From NCBI RefSeq assembly GCF_019649055.1, contig NW_026570264.1, positions 124,001 through 188,000 of the forward strand: a stretch of 64,000 nucleotides of DNA, in the 5' to 3' direction. This DNA is from Paramacrobiotus metropolitanus (taxonomy: Eukaryota > Tardigrada > Eutardigrada > Parachela > Macrobiotidae). Positions 1 through 9,792 of the stretch are shown in pieces (positions within the stretch are counted from its first letter, which is position 1; every line of letters starts with the position of its first letter). A program made the translations under genes and the position numbers. A model generated the notes under the pieces. The model saw nothing but the letters and a program-made list of their open reading frames with translations. It was not told the DNA's origin and did no database searches.

Positions 1-294
1 TGGTTTTTGCTGTTGGAATATGAGCACTCAGATTACGGAAATGGTTTTTGCTGATTCTATACGGGAAAGCTGGGTTCGTGTATCCCTTTTTATTTTTTGT
101 GGTAAAGATCTAGAATGTAGATACCGTATTATTCCGTATTATACGGAATAATTTAAGGACTGTATATGCTGATAATTAATCCCTGTCCTTAGTTTTGCTC
201 GGACTGCAGTGAAAGGTCAGCCCGTTTAAACGATTACTATGGTCAGTTTGGTTTGCAGCTGCCTTCAAATGGCTTTAAACGAGAGTTCTTATTC

Positions 295-877
295 TTAAGG
301 GAAGTGGGCCGGTATATGGTACCAAATTCGTGTACATGCACGAAACCTTACACTTTCGCGCACTCCCAAACACATTTTTGTTTCGGTTTATGACTTTCTG
401 TAGCCCGAAGATTTGTATACACTGGCGTGAAAACCGTTTGTGCGCGCAATATCCGGTTCGGGAGTTATGGCTTTTAGAAAATTCCAAAAAGTTTAAATGC
501 ATTCAGGTGTACCAAAAGTCTCATTATGGACCGATCTCGCTCAAATTTTGCACGTAAATGCGCATGTCCAGGAAGTTCGTTTTTACACCGATCCAGGCTT
601 CCATTATTTTTTTCAAATTTTAAAATGAATTTTAAACTTTTTGAAACTCATTTTAAAATTTGAAAAAATTGCTGGAACAATGGATCGGATCATCGGTGTA
701 GAAAGGTGTAGAAATGCTCTTCGCGGTTATGTGCATTTACGTGCAAAATTTGAGGGAGATCGGTCGATAATGAGACTTTTGGTACACCTGAATGCATTTA
801 AACTTTTTGGAATTTTCTTACAGCCATAACTCCCGAACCGGATGTTGGTACCATGTACCGGCCCACTTCCCTTAAGT
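295..877. repeat. Long foldback (inverted-repeat) element
   Basis: The two halves are imperfect reverse complements around a centre near position 630. The outer ends both carry a CTTAAGGGAAGTGGGCCGG-type sequence (295-313 and the complement near 859-877). A second matching block covers about 458-566 and its complement about 725-835, and the centre is an AT-rich palindrome at about 615-665. The short open frames seen on both strands mirror each other because of this symmetry, so I do not call them genes. It is most simply a non-autonomous foldback or MITE-like element with long diverged arms. Confidence 0.8.
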
Positions 878-1448
878 CATGTTTTTGAGCGCTTTAAATT
901 GTTAACGATTTATTTAAACAGAGTCATTCACTAGCAGCATCGTTTGTGTTACTGCTAATTGGCTTTTCTAGTTTTGTAGGAGAATAACCTTTATAATTTG
1001 TTGATCTAAAAAGGGTACCAGTTTAAATTTACTGGTGTCGTGCTCCATGCAACAGGACTTTGAAAATTGTTTTCAAGGTCACCTTGAGCTTTCAGCTCTA
1101 CCGGCACCGGTGTCTCTGCACGGAAGCCGGAGCGGATAATTACCAAAACAATGCATGTGACACAGTTTCCAGACATGCTGAATCGAATGGCGTTAGCAGT
1201 TTTTCGATTAATTTTTTGGTTTGTTCTGACCAGATCGTACGGGGTTTTCCGTTGTAATATAGATCTTTACCTTGATAAATGTTTTTCCTTATTTTTTATT
1301 AATTTTTCACGTTACACCACCGTCTTCAAAGACCGAGAAGCGCTTTTTCTAAGCCACTGTACTGCAACACACACAAACAACAGTAAAACCGAGCAATCAG
1401 CCGACACGGGTAAAACTGTAAGAATCAAACTTCAATTCTAAAAATCCA
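878..1448. other. Intergenic stretch, no gene recognised
   Basis: Mostly AT-rich sequence with short open frames on the plus strand that show no domain, signal peptide or convincing splice signals. I see nothing else in it. Confidence 0.4.
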
Positions 1449-1953
1449 TTAATCAATCGTAGACGTCCCGCAGCGCATATACTGCTTCCACGAATCACTC
1501 ATGATCTTCCGACCGCCGCTGGTGTGCTTCTTCCCCGCCGATCTCCGCGCCGGACGTCGACGCATTCACGTTGACGCTCCCGCAGTCCGATCCGCCGGTC
1601 GCCCAGCCACGCGTGCATCGTCCCGATGTTTTGCGTGAAAATGCTGGGGGAAAATCCCTGATCGACCTCGTTGGTCCAGGCGATGGCCTCCTCCAGGGTG
1701 CGGTATTTCAGGACGTATAAAATGGGGGCACAGGTCTCTTTCAGAATAATGACGGAATTGTGCTGTAGGTCGGGGATGACGGTCGGTTCGACGAAGTTGC
1801 CGCTCGCGGGATGTTAGATAGGTTTCCCGCCCACCAGGACGCAGCCGCCGGCCTACTGGGCGTCGGCGATGGTCTGCTGGTACAAAGAGACGCCCGCCGC
1901 CGTGTGCATTGGGCCATACAGCGTTTCCGGGTCCAGTGGATCGCCTTCCATTA
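1449..1953 (-). pseudogene. ALDH7A1: ALDH7A1 (antiquitin) pseudogene, 3' fragment
   Basis: Read on the minus strand, this gives the C-terminal third of an aldehyde dehydrogenase family 7 protein (alpha-aminoadipic semialdehyde dehydrogenase of lysine catabolism). Visible blocks in order are GDPLDPETLYGPMHT, a GNFVEPT segment, CAPILYVLKY, WTNEVDQGFSPSIFT, a SVNVN-type block and WKQYMRCGTSTID before a TAA. The catalytic-loop half is absent. It is dead: TAG and TAA codons interrupt the frame in the first half, and a frameshift is needed after AEIGG to reach KKHTSGGRKIMSDSWKQYM. No introns interrupt it, which suggests a truncated retro-copy or a fragment of a large exon. Its GC content is much higher than the flanking DNA. 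Confidence 0.85.
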
Positions 1954-2684
1954 ATTAGGATCTATTTAGCATTTAATTCAGCACTGGTTTATTTTTTGAT
2001 TCAGCATTCAGCAATTAATTTATTAAACAATTTAAAGGAAATTAATAATATATAATTATTCGTTTTTTATTAAATAATTTGCAGGTCATTAACAGCATGT
2101 AATTATTCATTTTTGATTAGGTGATTAGCAGGTCATTAATAACATCTAATAAATTAGTTAACAACATCTAATAAATTAGTGTTTAGCTGGGTATTCAATA
2201 ATTTAATTTGTAAATCAGTGCAGTAATTAAATTTATCCCTAATATGCAGTCTGCATAGTATATAACATTTGATTGAGAGAATAAGGTAACTATAATTTTC
2301 CACGTGTGCATGAGCGCGGTAGAGCGTTTGAGGGTCCAGTGGAACACCTTAACTAAACACCATCTAATTCAGAATTTATCTCAGTTATTCATTCGGTAGG
2401 TAATTTATTACGTATATTTAAAGTCCTGAAAGTAGGAAATTTCATATTTATATGTTGTACTTAATAGTTAAATTTAGCCCTGATAGTGAGCTTCAGAAAT
2501 TAATTTCATTAGTAATAATTTTTACTGCACCCGTTAAATGGATACCGAATTTCAGTTGACGCAATTACAATTAGTTGTATGTACTCGTAATAAGTAGTTT
2601 AGCCTTAATAGCATGAATATTCAGTCAGTGCTTCGCTTCAGAATCCCTCTATTACTTTTTAAAATATAATAGCTAACACCACCT
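1954..2684. other. AT-rich intergenic DNA with a second ALDH7A1 scrap
   Basis: Very AT-rich, with repeated TTAATAACATCTAATAAATTAG-like words near 2095-2180. A 45-bp segment at 2304-2350 is a diverged copy of 1902-1949 from the ALDH7A1 pseudogene. Read on the minus strand it encodes a GVPLDPQTLYRAHAH-like peptide. Otherwise nothing gene-like. Confidence 0.5.
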
Positions 2685-2770
2685 CATCACACCAGGCCTC
2701 TTAAAAATCACGGGGATTCCACGCTATCATCTGCGTCAGTAATTATTTCACTTGGCAAACTGTGTGTAAG
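2685..2770. repeat. Direct repeat, copy 1 (partner at 4221-4300)
   Basis: The block with AATCACGGGGATTCCACGC and CTATCATCTGCGTCAG reappears in the same orientation at 4221-4300 with a few substitutions. The two copies bracket the retroelement fragment at 2830-3438 and the foldback at 3508-3693, about 1.54 kb apart. They could be terminal repeats of a composite element or a local duplication. Confidence 0.7.
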
Positions 2771-2829
2771 ACTTTATTTGAAACTTGTACAAGCAAATGC
2801 CATTTACACTTAACTCAAATATCGAATAG

Positions 2830-3438
2830 CTAGAACAAATAAAACAACTCTTCAAGCTCTTTTGAATAACCAACAGTCCCCATGACAGAAGCGGCATTTC
2901 CACGCTGAATTTCAACACTAATACGCTGCCACAAAAAATCAGTAGCGCGCGCTTCTCCTGTTTGATCTTTTATGCGTCGACCAACTTCATTTATGAACTG
3001 ATGGGTACTGGCGCCGCAACTTCCCATAGTCTCCAAGGACACAGGTTGGAAGCAATAACGATCAGTCAATTCCTCGTAATTGCGCCTCTTTCGTTCCTCC
3101 GCGTCTTCTGCTGCCGAACCCGCTGCTTCTGATGAGCCGGCGATGTACGATATAGCAAATGTGTCGCACACTGTCACATCCCAAATCAAAGGGAGACCGT
3201 TCTTCCAAGGGAAAAGAGACAAACCGTCCGGGCGCTTCCCATTTGACATGCTCAGTCCAGGAGGTTCCAAAATAGTCGGAACTTTAGCCGATCCCAGGCT
3301 GCGTTGAATAAGGCTGTTCAGGCTTGCGTGACGCCTGAATCTCCCCTGACTTTTTAAACATGACAATCCATGCAAACCTTGGGCATCAACCATTTCACCG
3401 CATCGACACTTGTGCTGCTTACAAATCGGAGCTCCCAT
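2830..3438 (-). pseudogene. Retroelement fragment: Cys/His motif plus restriction-like endonuclease-type domain
   Basis: A 202-residue open frame. It begins with a Cys/His motif (CRCGEMVDAQGLHGLSC) and continues with RH-x-LN, LEPPGL and GKRPDG, then about 14 residues to WDVTV. An RPD followed by DVTV at that spacing is the pattern of the PD-(D/E)XK restriction-like endonuclease at the C-terminus of R2-like non-LTR retrotransposons. The end QRGNAASVMGT also occurs in the two other copies in this window (5935-6564 and 31090-31498). No reverse transcriptase is attached, so this is a 3' fragment even though its frame is intact. The start is the first Met, and the true upstream protein is missing. 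Family assignment is inference from motifs. Confidence 0.65.
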
Positions 3439-3507
3439 ACGTAAAGCGACAGCGACTCGTAGTCCAGTATCGTCTAAAAGTGTCGTTCAATAAGCATTCA
3501 CTTCAGC

Positions 3508-3693
3508 TACGAGGACATTCATTGGGTGCTGTGAACATACCCTGCACGATTAGGCTGCGATGAACAGCCGGCTAAATTTATAGCCGTTTGCGTTCAGACT
3601 GTGATATCAGTAGCGTTGCGAGCTACGGCTAACCAGCTGTTCATCGCAGCCTAATCGTGCAGGGTATGTTCACAGCACCCAAATGTCCTCGTA
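3508..3693. repeat. Inverted-repeat (foldback) element, about 58-60 bp arms
   Basis: The left arm 3508-3568 (starts TACGAGGACATT, ends CGATGAACAGC) is almost perfectly complementary to the right arm 3636-3693 (GCTGTTCATCGC ... CCTCGTA). The spacer is about 67 bp. High arm identity implies recent insertion or gene conversion. It is a MITE-like element just 5' of the retroelement fragment, with no open frame inside. Confidence 0.9.
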
Positions 3694-4220
3694 CTCTAGA
3701 TTTTGGCTTCTGTTTATTTTTGAGAGGCTTGTTTTTGATAATATCCGCAATCATTGTACTGCTGCCTTTACCCGGCTGACGTTGTGGCTATAAACATGGT
3801 GCATATTTTTTTCATTGTCCAGGCTTCTTATAAGCTGCACTCGTAGAATCGATGCATTTTAATTTTGTATTTCGATACATGCATAGTTATAAACACAAAA
3901 CGAAAATGTGCATCAGCCATTAAAAGTTCAGATAGGGATTTGGTGTTTCAGCTCGGCCCATTTTTCCACTATTTCTCGTTACAGAGCAGTCGAAGCTTGT
4001 GTATAAATGAACGAGCAAGTTGACTTTAAACAAACACTTGGAATTGTGCATCACGTCAATCCGAATAGATTAGTACGAATTCGGTGCATGATGAAACGTA
4101 GAAAAATGCAGTAATTATACCAAGAATCGAGTCTTAAGCTTGTGGACATCCGAAAAATTGGCTGATTCGCGTTTTTTCACAAGTATTTCCGATGGTAACG
4201 CCGGCACAGCTGAATCAGTG
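3694..4220. other. Intergenic stretch, nothing recognised
   Basis: AT-rich sequence without a sustained open frame or repeats I can identify. Confidence 0.4.
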
Positions 4221-4300
4221 TCACCACATCAGGCCACTTAATAATCACGGGGCTTCCACGCTATCATGGGCGTCAGCAATTCTTTTGCATGGCACACTTA
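4221..4300. repeat. Direct repeat, copy 2 (partner at 2685-2770)
   Basis: Same orientation as copy 1, with the shared words TAATAATCACGGGGCTTCC and ACGCTATCATGGGCGTCAGC. See copy 1. Confidence 0.7.
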
Positions 4301-4480
4301 CACCGTACACGAACTCATATAAAATGCTCGTATGTCGGTAGTCATTTCATAATAACGGGGATTCATAACCTACGGGTTATTTAAAATAAACTGAATTGTA
4401 AACGTCGTTCTGATGATATAGCTTTGTGTATTATTACGATATCACCTTTTTGTTTTACCGATCATTTACTGATTGACGAA

Positions 4481-4807
4481 ATGTATGGTTTCACTGTGTT
4501 CCTTGTTGTCCTGCCGTTTCTTCCAGTGCAAGGTGTAAGCGTGGTCAAACCACCGCATCCCACAGCGTCCAATAACTGCTGCTCGTCTGTGTGTTTCAGA
4601 CTCCCATCCAGGATTTCCCAGAACATAGCGATGATCATGCGAGTTCTTCCGACGTGGCTAACACTAGCACCGCAGACGCCGCCATCATCAACGCTCGTCG
4701 TACGTTAACAGTTTTGCCGGCATCATGAAAGAGTCGACTGTAAGCGTTTCATTTGTTTTGCAGATAAGCGAGATGATATAACGATCGGGGACGTGGTCGA
4801 CGACTAA
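4481..4807 (+). CDS. Small secreted acidic peptide, three exons (65 aa)
   Basis: Predicted exons are 4481-4534, 4600-4699 and 4764-4807, joined by two GT-AG introns (GTGTAAGC-type donor usage; acceptors GTTTCAG and TTTTGCAG). The frames close exactly to 65 codons plus TAA. Residues 1-17 form a classical signal peptide (MYGFTVFLVVLPFLPVQ). The mature part begins near GTPIQDFPEHSDD, is rich in Asp, Ser and Thr, has no cysteines, and carries one dibasic site (HKR) followed by DDITIGDVVDD. That layout fits a secreted peptide precursor, with cleavage at KR as an inference. I recognise no family. It is isolated, with repeats on both sides. The same frame after the stop stays largely open and is cysteine-rich (see findings), so the annotated stop could be a lesion or the real end. 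Confidence 0.55.
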
Positions 4808-5631
4808 TACTGTGCTCCCTGCAATGAAGAAACGGTTTGCAGTCCTACTCGCCAAGAGTTTGAGAAGTATTGTCGCATTCGCAGAGGTGAAGGCGCAGGT
4901 CTTTGGCCAGGCTAGGAAAGGTCTTGCGGCTGCTGCGCACCAGTTTTAACGCTCTTGTGCTAGTTTCCGCGTTGAATTAATTTTCGTAACGTTGTCTTTA
5001 TTTTACCACAATGCTTCGATATTCTCATTGTATTCATCAAATCCACTGTATAAAATCAGTATATATGAATTACTTGACCCAATTGACAGCATCTGTGGCG
5101 GATGGTTACATAGCAACCACGGCTGACTGAAATGCAGTTTAAGCACTGGTATTTCTGAATATTTTTTTAACTGCACGGGGAAAGTTGAGTTATGGGTGAT
5201 TAATTGACGTTATGCGACAGGGCAGCCGCGTACGGACGGCAGTTCGTGAAAACCAACGAGTTTCCGGAAGTCGTTGTTTCTGTCGCTAAGCACATGTCCG
5301 AAACAGCGACTTTAAATACTGCTCGTGCAGCTAATGAGGTGTTAACTAAACCAGACCATAACCAAAATGTACAGAAAAACGTGCTCTACAAGGAAATGTT
5401 AGCTGGCACGTGGAAATCTGTTACTGCAGTGACTTATTGCCGCCAGCGCTTTGCTGTTTGCACCATGAAATTCGGTAATTATAGATTGTGTTACACTGCG
5501 CATCTGTAGTTTGCCCTGTTAGCGCTATGCTTAATTCTCTGTTCTTTGGCCACTCACATAGCCAATGAGCGTGTTTGCACCGGCACCGCCCCTCTACCGC
5601 ATACCAGGAATATATTGGTTTGTAATTTGCG
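4808..5631 (+). other. Downstream of the small peptide gene; ambiguous short frames
   Basis: Just after 4807 a frame reads YCAPCNEETVC and on to FEKYC before a TAG. A different frame gives a 41-codon ORF from 4824 (MKKRFAVLLAKSLRS...) to a TAA near 4949. A 101-codon open frame at 5204-5509 has no recognisable domain. None is strong enough to call as a gene. Confidence 0.35.
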
Positions 5632-5850
5632 GCTATGGCTATTTTACCCCAGTATTCTGCAGTGTGGCAAAATAGCCTTTTGCTATTTTGCCCCACACTG
5701 AGTTCAAATAGCCTTTTGCTATTTTGCCCCAGTATGGGGGGCAAAATAGCCTTTCGCTATTTTGCCCCACACTGCGCCCAAATAGTCTGTAGCTATTTTG
5801 CCCCAGTATAGTCGGCAGAATAGCCTTTAGCCATTTTGCCACACATTGTG
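5632..5850. repeat. Hairpin minisatellite array 1 (GCAAAATAGC family)
   Basis: About six degenerate units of roughly 30-50 bp. Each holds an inverted core AAAATAGC-(4-6 nt)-GCTATTTTG followed by CCCCA and CACTG or AGTAT. Every unit could fold into a small hairpin. The same unit in opposite orientation forms a second array at 12872-13058. Confidence 0.9.
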
Positions 5851-5934
5851 TGTTCGAATGGTGTGACGTATAATCACGTATTGCGATGTCTCGCAAATTG
5901 TTCCGGCACGGGTCGTAGCAACCTCATTTTTTTA

Positions 5935-6564
5935 TTACTGTTTTTTTTCAGTTAAAAACGTTAAAAAAAAATAAACAGCATTAGGACCGTCAAGTCGTGG
6001 AACAGTCGACGTTATCGACAACGCGTTTCCCCGCTGTGTTTCAATGCTAAGACGCTGTATCAAAAACTCGTAAGAGCGTCGTTCTCCAGTAGCATCCTTT
6101 AACCGCTTGCCCAGTTCGCGTAAAAACTTCAAACTTGCTGGGCCAGTGACATCAAAAGTTTCAAAAGCTAACGGAACAAACTCGTGCAAATTACCTAAGT
6201 CTTCATATTTCCGGCGCTTTTCTTCTTCCGCTTTCCTGGCTGCTTCTCCCGCTTTCTCACTGCAGTGGATAACATTGGAGAAGGCAACTGTGTCCATGCA
6301 CGTGACATCCCAAGCTAACCGTCGTCCGTTTTTCCAAGGCGATACACCGTCCGGCCGCCGGTCATCCACGTCGCAGGTCCCTCGCGGTTCGAGTACCGCC
6401 GGTATATTACCAAGCTTCTCCGAATTACTTCGTTCAAAGACGAATGTCGAATGATACGTCCTGCGCATTTTTTGCCTGAGAGTCCATGATGACCGTCTAA
6501 AGCTAGATCCAGAATGGATCCAGATACGGCGACCTAAACGGAATAGATCCCGTGGAGTGAGCAA
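5935..6564 (-). pseudogene. Retroelement fragment, second copy of the RLE-type domain
   Basis: A 209-residue frame that shares with 2830-3438 the blocks LEPRG, DRRPDG-x-SPWKNGRRLAWDVTC, an alanine/glutamate-rich KAEEEKRRKYEDL helix, FVPLAFETF, LRELGKRLKDATGE, FLIQRLSIETQRGNA. The RPDG to WDVT spacing is that of a restriction-like endonuclease core. The N-terminal Cys/His motif is missing, so this copy is more truncated at its 5' side, and its C-terminus is different (ends LTEKKQ). It is probably a remnant of the same non-LTR family, with domestication unlikely. Confidence 0.65.
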
Positions 6565-7090
6565 TGCTGAAAGTATTGCGAACAGCGAAATAATACGCGA
6601 GATCCGCTCAGCTACTTGCTGACTTTATGACTAAATTCAACACTGAACAACACTGAGCGAGGTGCCCGATTCAGTCGCTCTCGCATGCGCCCTAAGCCGC
6701 GACAACAAATCACAAACAATGAACGGCTATGGCCGTCAACCAATCAGAAGAGACACAACACAGACACGTAATCCGGTGGCGTAGACTGGCGAGGGTGAAC
6801 GCCAGTGATCCAGTCGCTTACATGCCTCTGGCTGGATGCCGAGCTCCGTTGAGGCTCATCATACTCCGGAATCAACGAAAAGACGGCGGTCGCCGCTGTC
6901 TGTGTGTGCTCATATGCTAATAAAAACATCAGATTCTCTTAATCCGTTTTATCACATCAATTCCATAAGGCACAATTCCATTAACACGACGTGAATAAGA
7001 GACCTTTCTATAAAAATACTATCAAATCAAATCAACATAAAACAGATCAACAGAAGTTTTAATCAATGTATATTAGGATCCTCCATTTCT
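6565..7090. other. Intergenic stretch, nothing recognised
   Basis: Short overlapping frames on both strands with no domain. I see no clear repeats or RNA genes. Confidence 0.35.
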
Positions 7091-7659
7091 GACTCGTAAA
7101 GGTCACAGGTTCTGTCTACCGTTTCCAGCACTTTGGCCCATTCCGCTCTGTTGAGCAATCCCGCGCATACGTAATGCGACTTTATCCCAATCCGCTTGAG
7201 AATCAGGTGCGTATCTAGTACGACTTAGGAATACTGCTTCATCTTTGGAATTTGGTGCGAATCAATCGTACGACTTAAAACTGGGATCCATAAAGGTCAT
7301 GGAGGGACGTCGTTAAAGACAAGCGTGATTCGCTTCCTCACTGGTAAAAGTCATCCTTTGTTGAGATGATCCAGGATGTGCGGCTTATTTGGGTAGTAAC
7401 GGTCCCAAAGGTCATGCGACTTTCTTTCCGACATGGTGACTGGTTGGGCTGTAATGATCCCAAAGGTCATCCAACTTCCTCTTTTCAAAGCTTCCATTAA
7501 AGGTCATGGAGGAACTTAGCCAATTTTTTGTGGCGTTCAAGCACTTCTTCGCTTGCCACCCTGGTAAACAGTTTAACCATTTGACCTTTTGCCGCACATC
7601 CAACTTTAACATGCCTCGAGCGGCCAGAATGCCGGCAAAGTTCACAGTCGCTTCTCTGA

Positions 7660-7905
7660 TGGGACCGGCTAACTACCGCCTTAAATTTACCCCATAATAC
7701 TCCACTTATTGTCTTTCTTTTTTTCGCCGCTTGTGGCCCACGTTTGTAACGAGAGATCCGGCTTGATTACCGTAGTTTCTCTCGATAGGGTTTGACACTG
7801 AATCGCTAAAAGAGGAGAGCTATATGCCGTAACAACTCCTTTGGGGCCGGCTAATGTACCGAATCAATTTCAACCCCACAATACTCCACATAATCTCTTT
7901 CTCTT
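7660..7905. repeat. Short direct duplication within the octamer field
   Basis: The block CCGGCTAACTACCG ... CCCCATAATACTCCAC ... TCTTTCTTTTTTTC at about 7666-7730 recurs at about 7848-7911 as CCGGCTAATGTACCG ... CCCCACAATACTCCAC ... TCTTTCTCTTTTTC. It is two diverged copies about 180 bp apart. Confidence 0.65.
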
Positions 7906-8617
7906 TTTCAGTCAATTCTGACCTTTACCATTCTTAATGAGAGTGAACCGACTGTTCGCCGTAGTGCTGCTCCCGCTATTTGAATTTCCTGAAATGATAA
8001 CAGTGAAAGCAACAAATACACGAACGCGGTTTCAGTAATATGTTACGTGACCTTTATACTTCACCATTGCGCCTAGTTAGGCTATTACCGTACTGAACTG
8101 AGACTTTCACATTCACTACTGATGACCTTTCGTTACTTCAACGTGATGACCTTTCACGTGCAATTATTAAGTTCAATCGTCTCATTCTAACACGGTGACC
8201 TTTCACGTTTTTGACGTTTCCGCCAGTTCAAGAGCTCCGTCAATATTCAAACATTCAACAGTTTTTCTGATCCATTCCCCATCTTTTCTAATATTCAGTT
8301 TTAACATTTTGAAGTCGACAGCCATGCAGTTCAAAAGGTCAATCAATGTCTCTGCGTTTGTTCCGCATTATCATATTCCGTTCCGATATTATCATTTCCC
8401 GAATCCGTTATGACCACTCTCCACGCTTTCCATCTACCGTTCGAGAGCACTACTGGTTTTTCGTCAGGTTCTGCTGTTATCATCCAATGGTGCTCCGAGC
8501 CGGTATGTCTTTCGCTTGTGTACCGCTGGTTTCGGGTTTCGGGGGGGATGCTGAGTCCGTCGAGGACGAGGATGGTTCATGACCTTTTTCCGCTTCCTCT
8601 TTTTCATCGAAGTCCCA

Positions 8618-8722
8618 TGACCTTTCGATTGGTCTGGCACTTGACCTTTTGGTTGATCTGTCATTTGACCTTTCAGTTAGTCTGTCACTTGACCTTTCGG
8701 TTCATCCGTCGAGTTGACCTTT
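8618..8722. repeat. 24-bp minisatellite carrying the octamer
   Basis: TGACCTTT recurs at 8618, 8642, 8666, 8690 and 8715, a spacing of 24, 24, 24 and 25 bp. On the minus strand a 24-bp period gives an 8-residue repeat of the form K-G-Q-V/M-T/P-D-Q-P/S, interrupted by a TAA and one single-base slip. So it could have been coding. Confidence 0.75.
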
Positions 8723-9570
8723 TGGTTCGTCTGTCGCTTGACCGCACTTCTTCCAGTCAGAGTCCGATGACCTTTCGACTGGACGACCATTTCTGACAAA
8801 CTTTCGTCTTTGATGACCTTTTTGATAACCGTCTGACGACTTTGAGGAATTTTCGAGCTTTCTGATGATTCCGGACACTCGTGACCTTTTCGTTGTTCCG
8901 TTTGAATTAAGGTTGGAGTGTCTTGACCTTTCGATTGGAGTGTCTTGGCATTTCGATCGTGACCTGGACCATATGACCTGTCATTTTTCGGGCGTTTTCC
9001 AAATTCTCTTTACTTTTTGACGTTTCCGTTTGCATTGCAGTCGGATTCTAGTGACCATTCGACTTGATGTCCTGTCATCCTTGATGATCCTTCTCTTGTC
9101 CGCTTTGATGACCTTCCAACCTTCACGATGACCTTTTGTCAGAGTGGTGACTTTTCCACTAGCAACGAAAACGATAACGATTGGCCGCTTTCGCTATATC
9201 GCGGCCCAATCGATCGGCTTTCGTTTTGACCGCTTCTATTTCCTCTCTTCTCATTCTTATGAGGTCATTCTCATTGCCAGTAACAGTGCGTGGATCGAAA
9301 AAGGATTGTTGCAAGTCCTCTTTGGAAGCACGCTCTGGTACTTCTCCGACATTCGGGTGATTCTCATTATTGGTAGAACTGCGTTGTTCGAAAAATTCGT
9401 TCGTACTGCGGTCTGCTACATTGAAGCCTGAATCCTTGGCGCCACTTTCTGGTAACCTTTCTGTCAAATTCCCAACTTCTGCGTTCAACTTTATTGTAAC
9501 TTCTGTTTCGAAATCTTTGTCCTCTTTCCTTTTTCTTCCTCTCTTCTTTTTCGGTTTATCTCCACTTGTA

Positions 9571-9792
9571 TCATGTAGCTGGGAGCGTGGTTCGAAAAAT
9601 GGACTCGTACAAGTTTTCGAAGCATGCTCGGTTTCTTTTTATTTGTTGGTGCACCTTTGACGTCAATGTTATGTGGTACCCCTTTGACGCCGCCGTACGG
9701 TTTCTTCGAGGTCGGGAATTCTGTCCGGTATTCCCATGCAACTGCCTTAAGTTGGCGAGTTGCTCATCGGTCAAGTTATTTCGGAAGTTCAT
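9571..9792 (-). pseudogene. Ty3/gypsy-like pol remnant (linker before reverse transcriptase)
   Basis: The minus-strand frame contains NLTDEQLANLRQLHGN, then an arginine-rich segment and SKGYHITLTSKVHQQIK. This resembles the LTxEQxxxLxxLL stretch followed by the H-x-I-x-T segment that precedes the reverse transcriptase in Ty3/gypsy polyproteins. No RT catalytic motif is visible downstream. The frame is short and shifts near its start, where an overlapping frame reads EPLEMMTDDQKIIEARVNE. I treat it as a decayed element. The assignment is an inference from weak motifs. Confidence 0.35.

Larger units (their letters stand above)
7098..9136. repeat. Field of 22 perfect AAAGGTCA / TGACCTTT octamers
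   Basis: By eye I find AAAGGTCA on the plus strand at 7098, 7293, 7407, 7462 and 7499. The complementary TGACCTTT is at 7582, 7919, 8048, 8123, 8147, 8196, 8580, 8618, 8642, 8666, 8690, 8715, 8768, 8814, 8882, 8924 and 9129. Chance expectation in 2 kb on two strands is below 0.1. Orientation switches once, between 7506 and 7582. One further copy lies at 11523. AAAGGTCA is the monomer response element of NR4A (NGFI-B/DHR38) nuclear receptors. The sequence may instead be a decayed coding repeat on the minus strand. Confidence 0.85.

Noticed and set aside
330-829. Open frames on both strands at 275-502, 330-557 and 641-829 as small genes
   Set aside because: They are mirror images created by the foldback at 295-877. 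No signal, domain or splice support.
8410-8796. Plus-strand 128-codon frame as a gene for a repeat protein
   Set aside because: Its repeats (HLTFxLxxHLTF) come only from the 24-bp octamer minisatellite read on the wrong strand. No other coding evidence.
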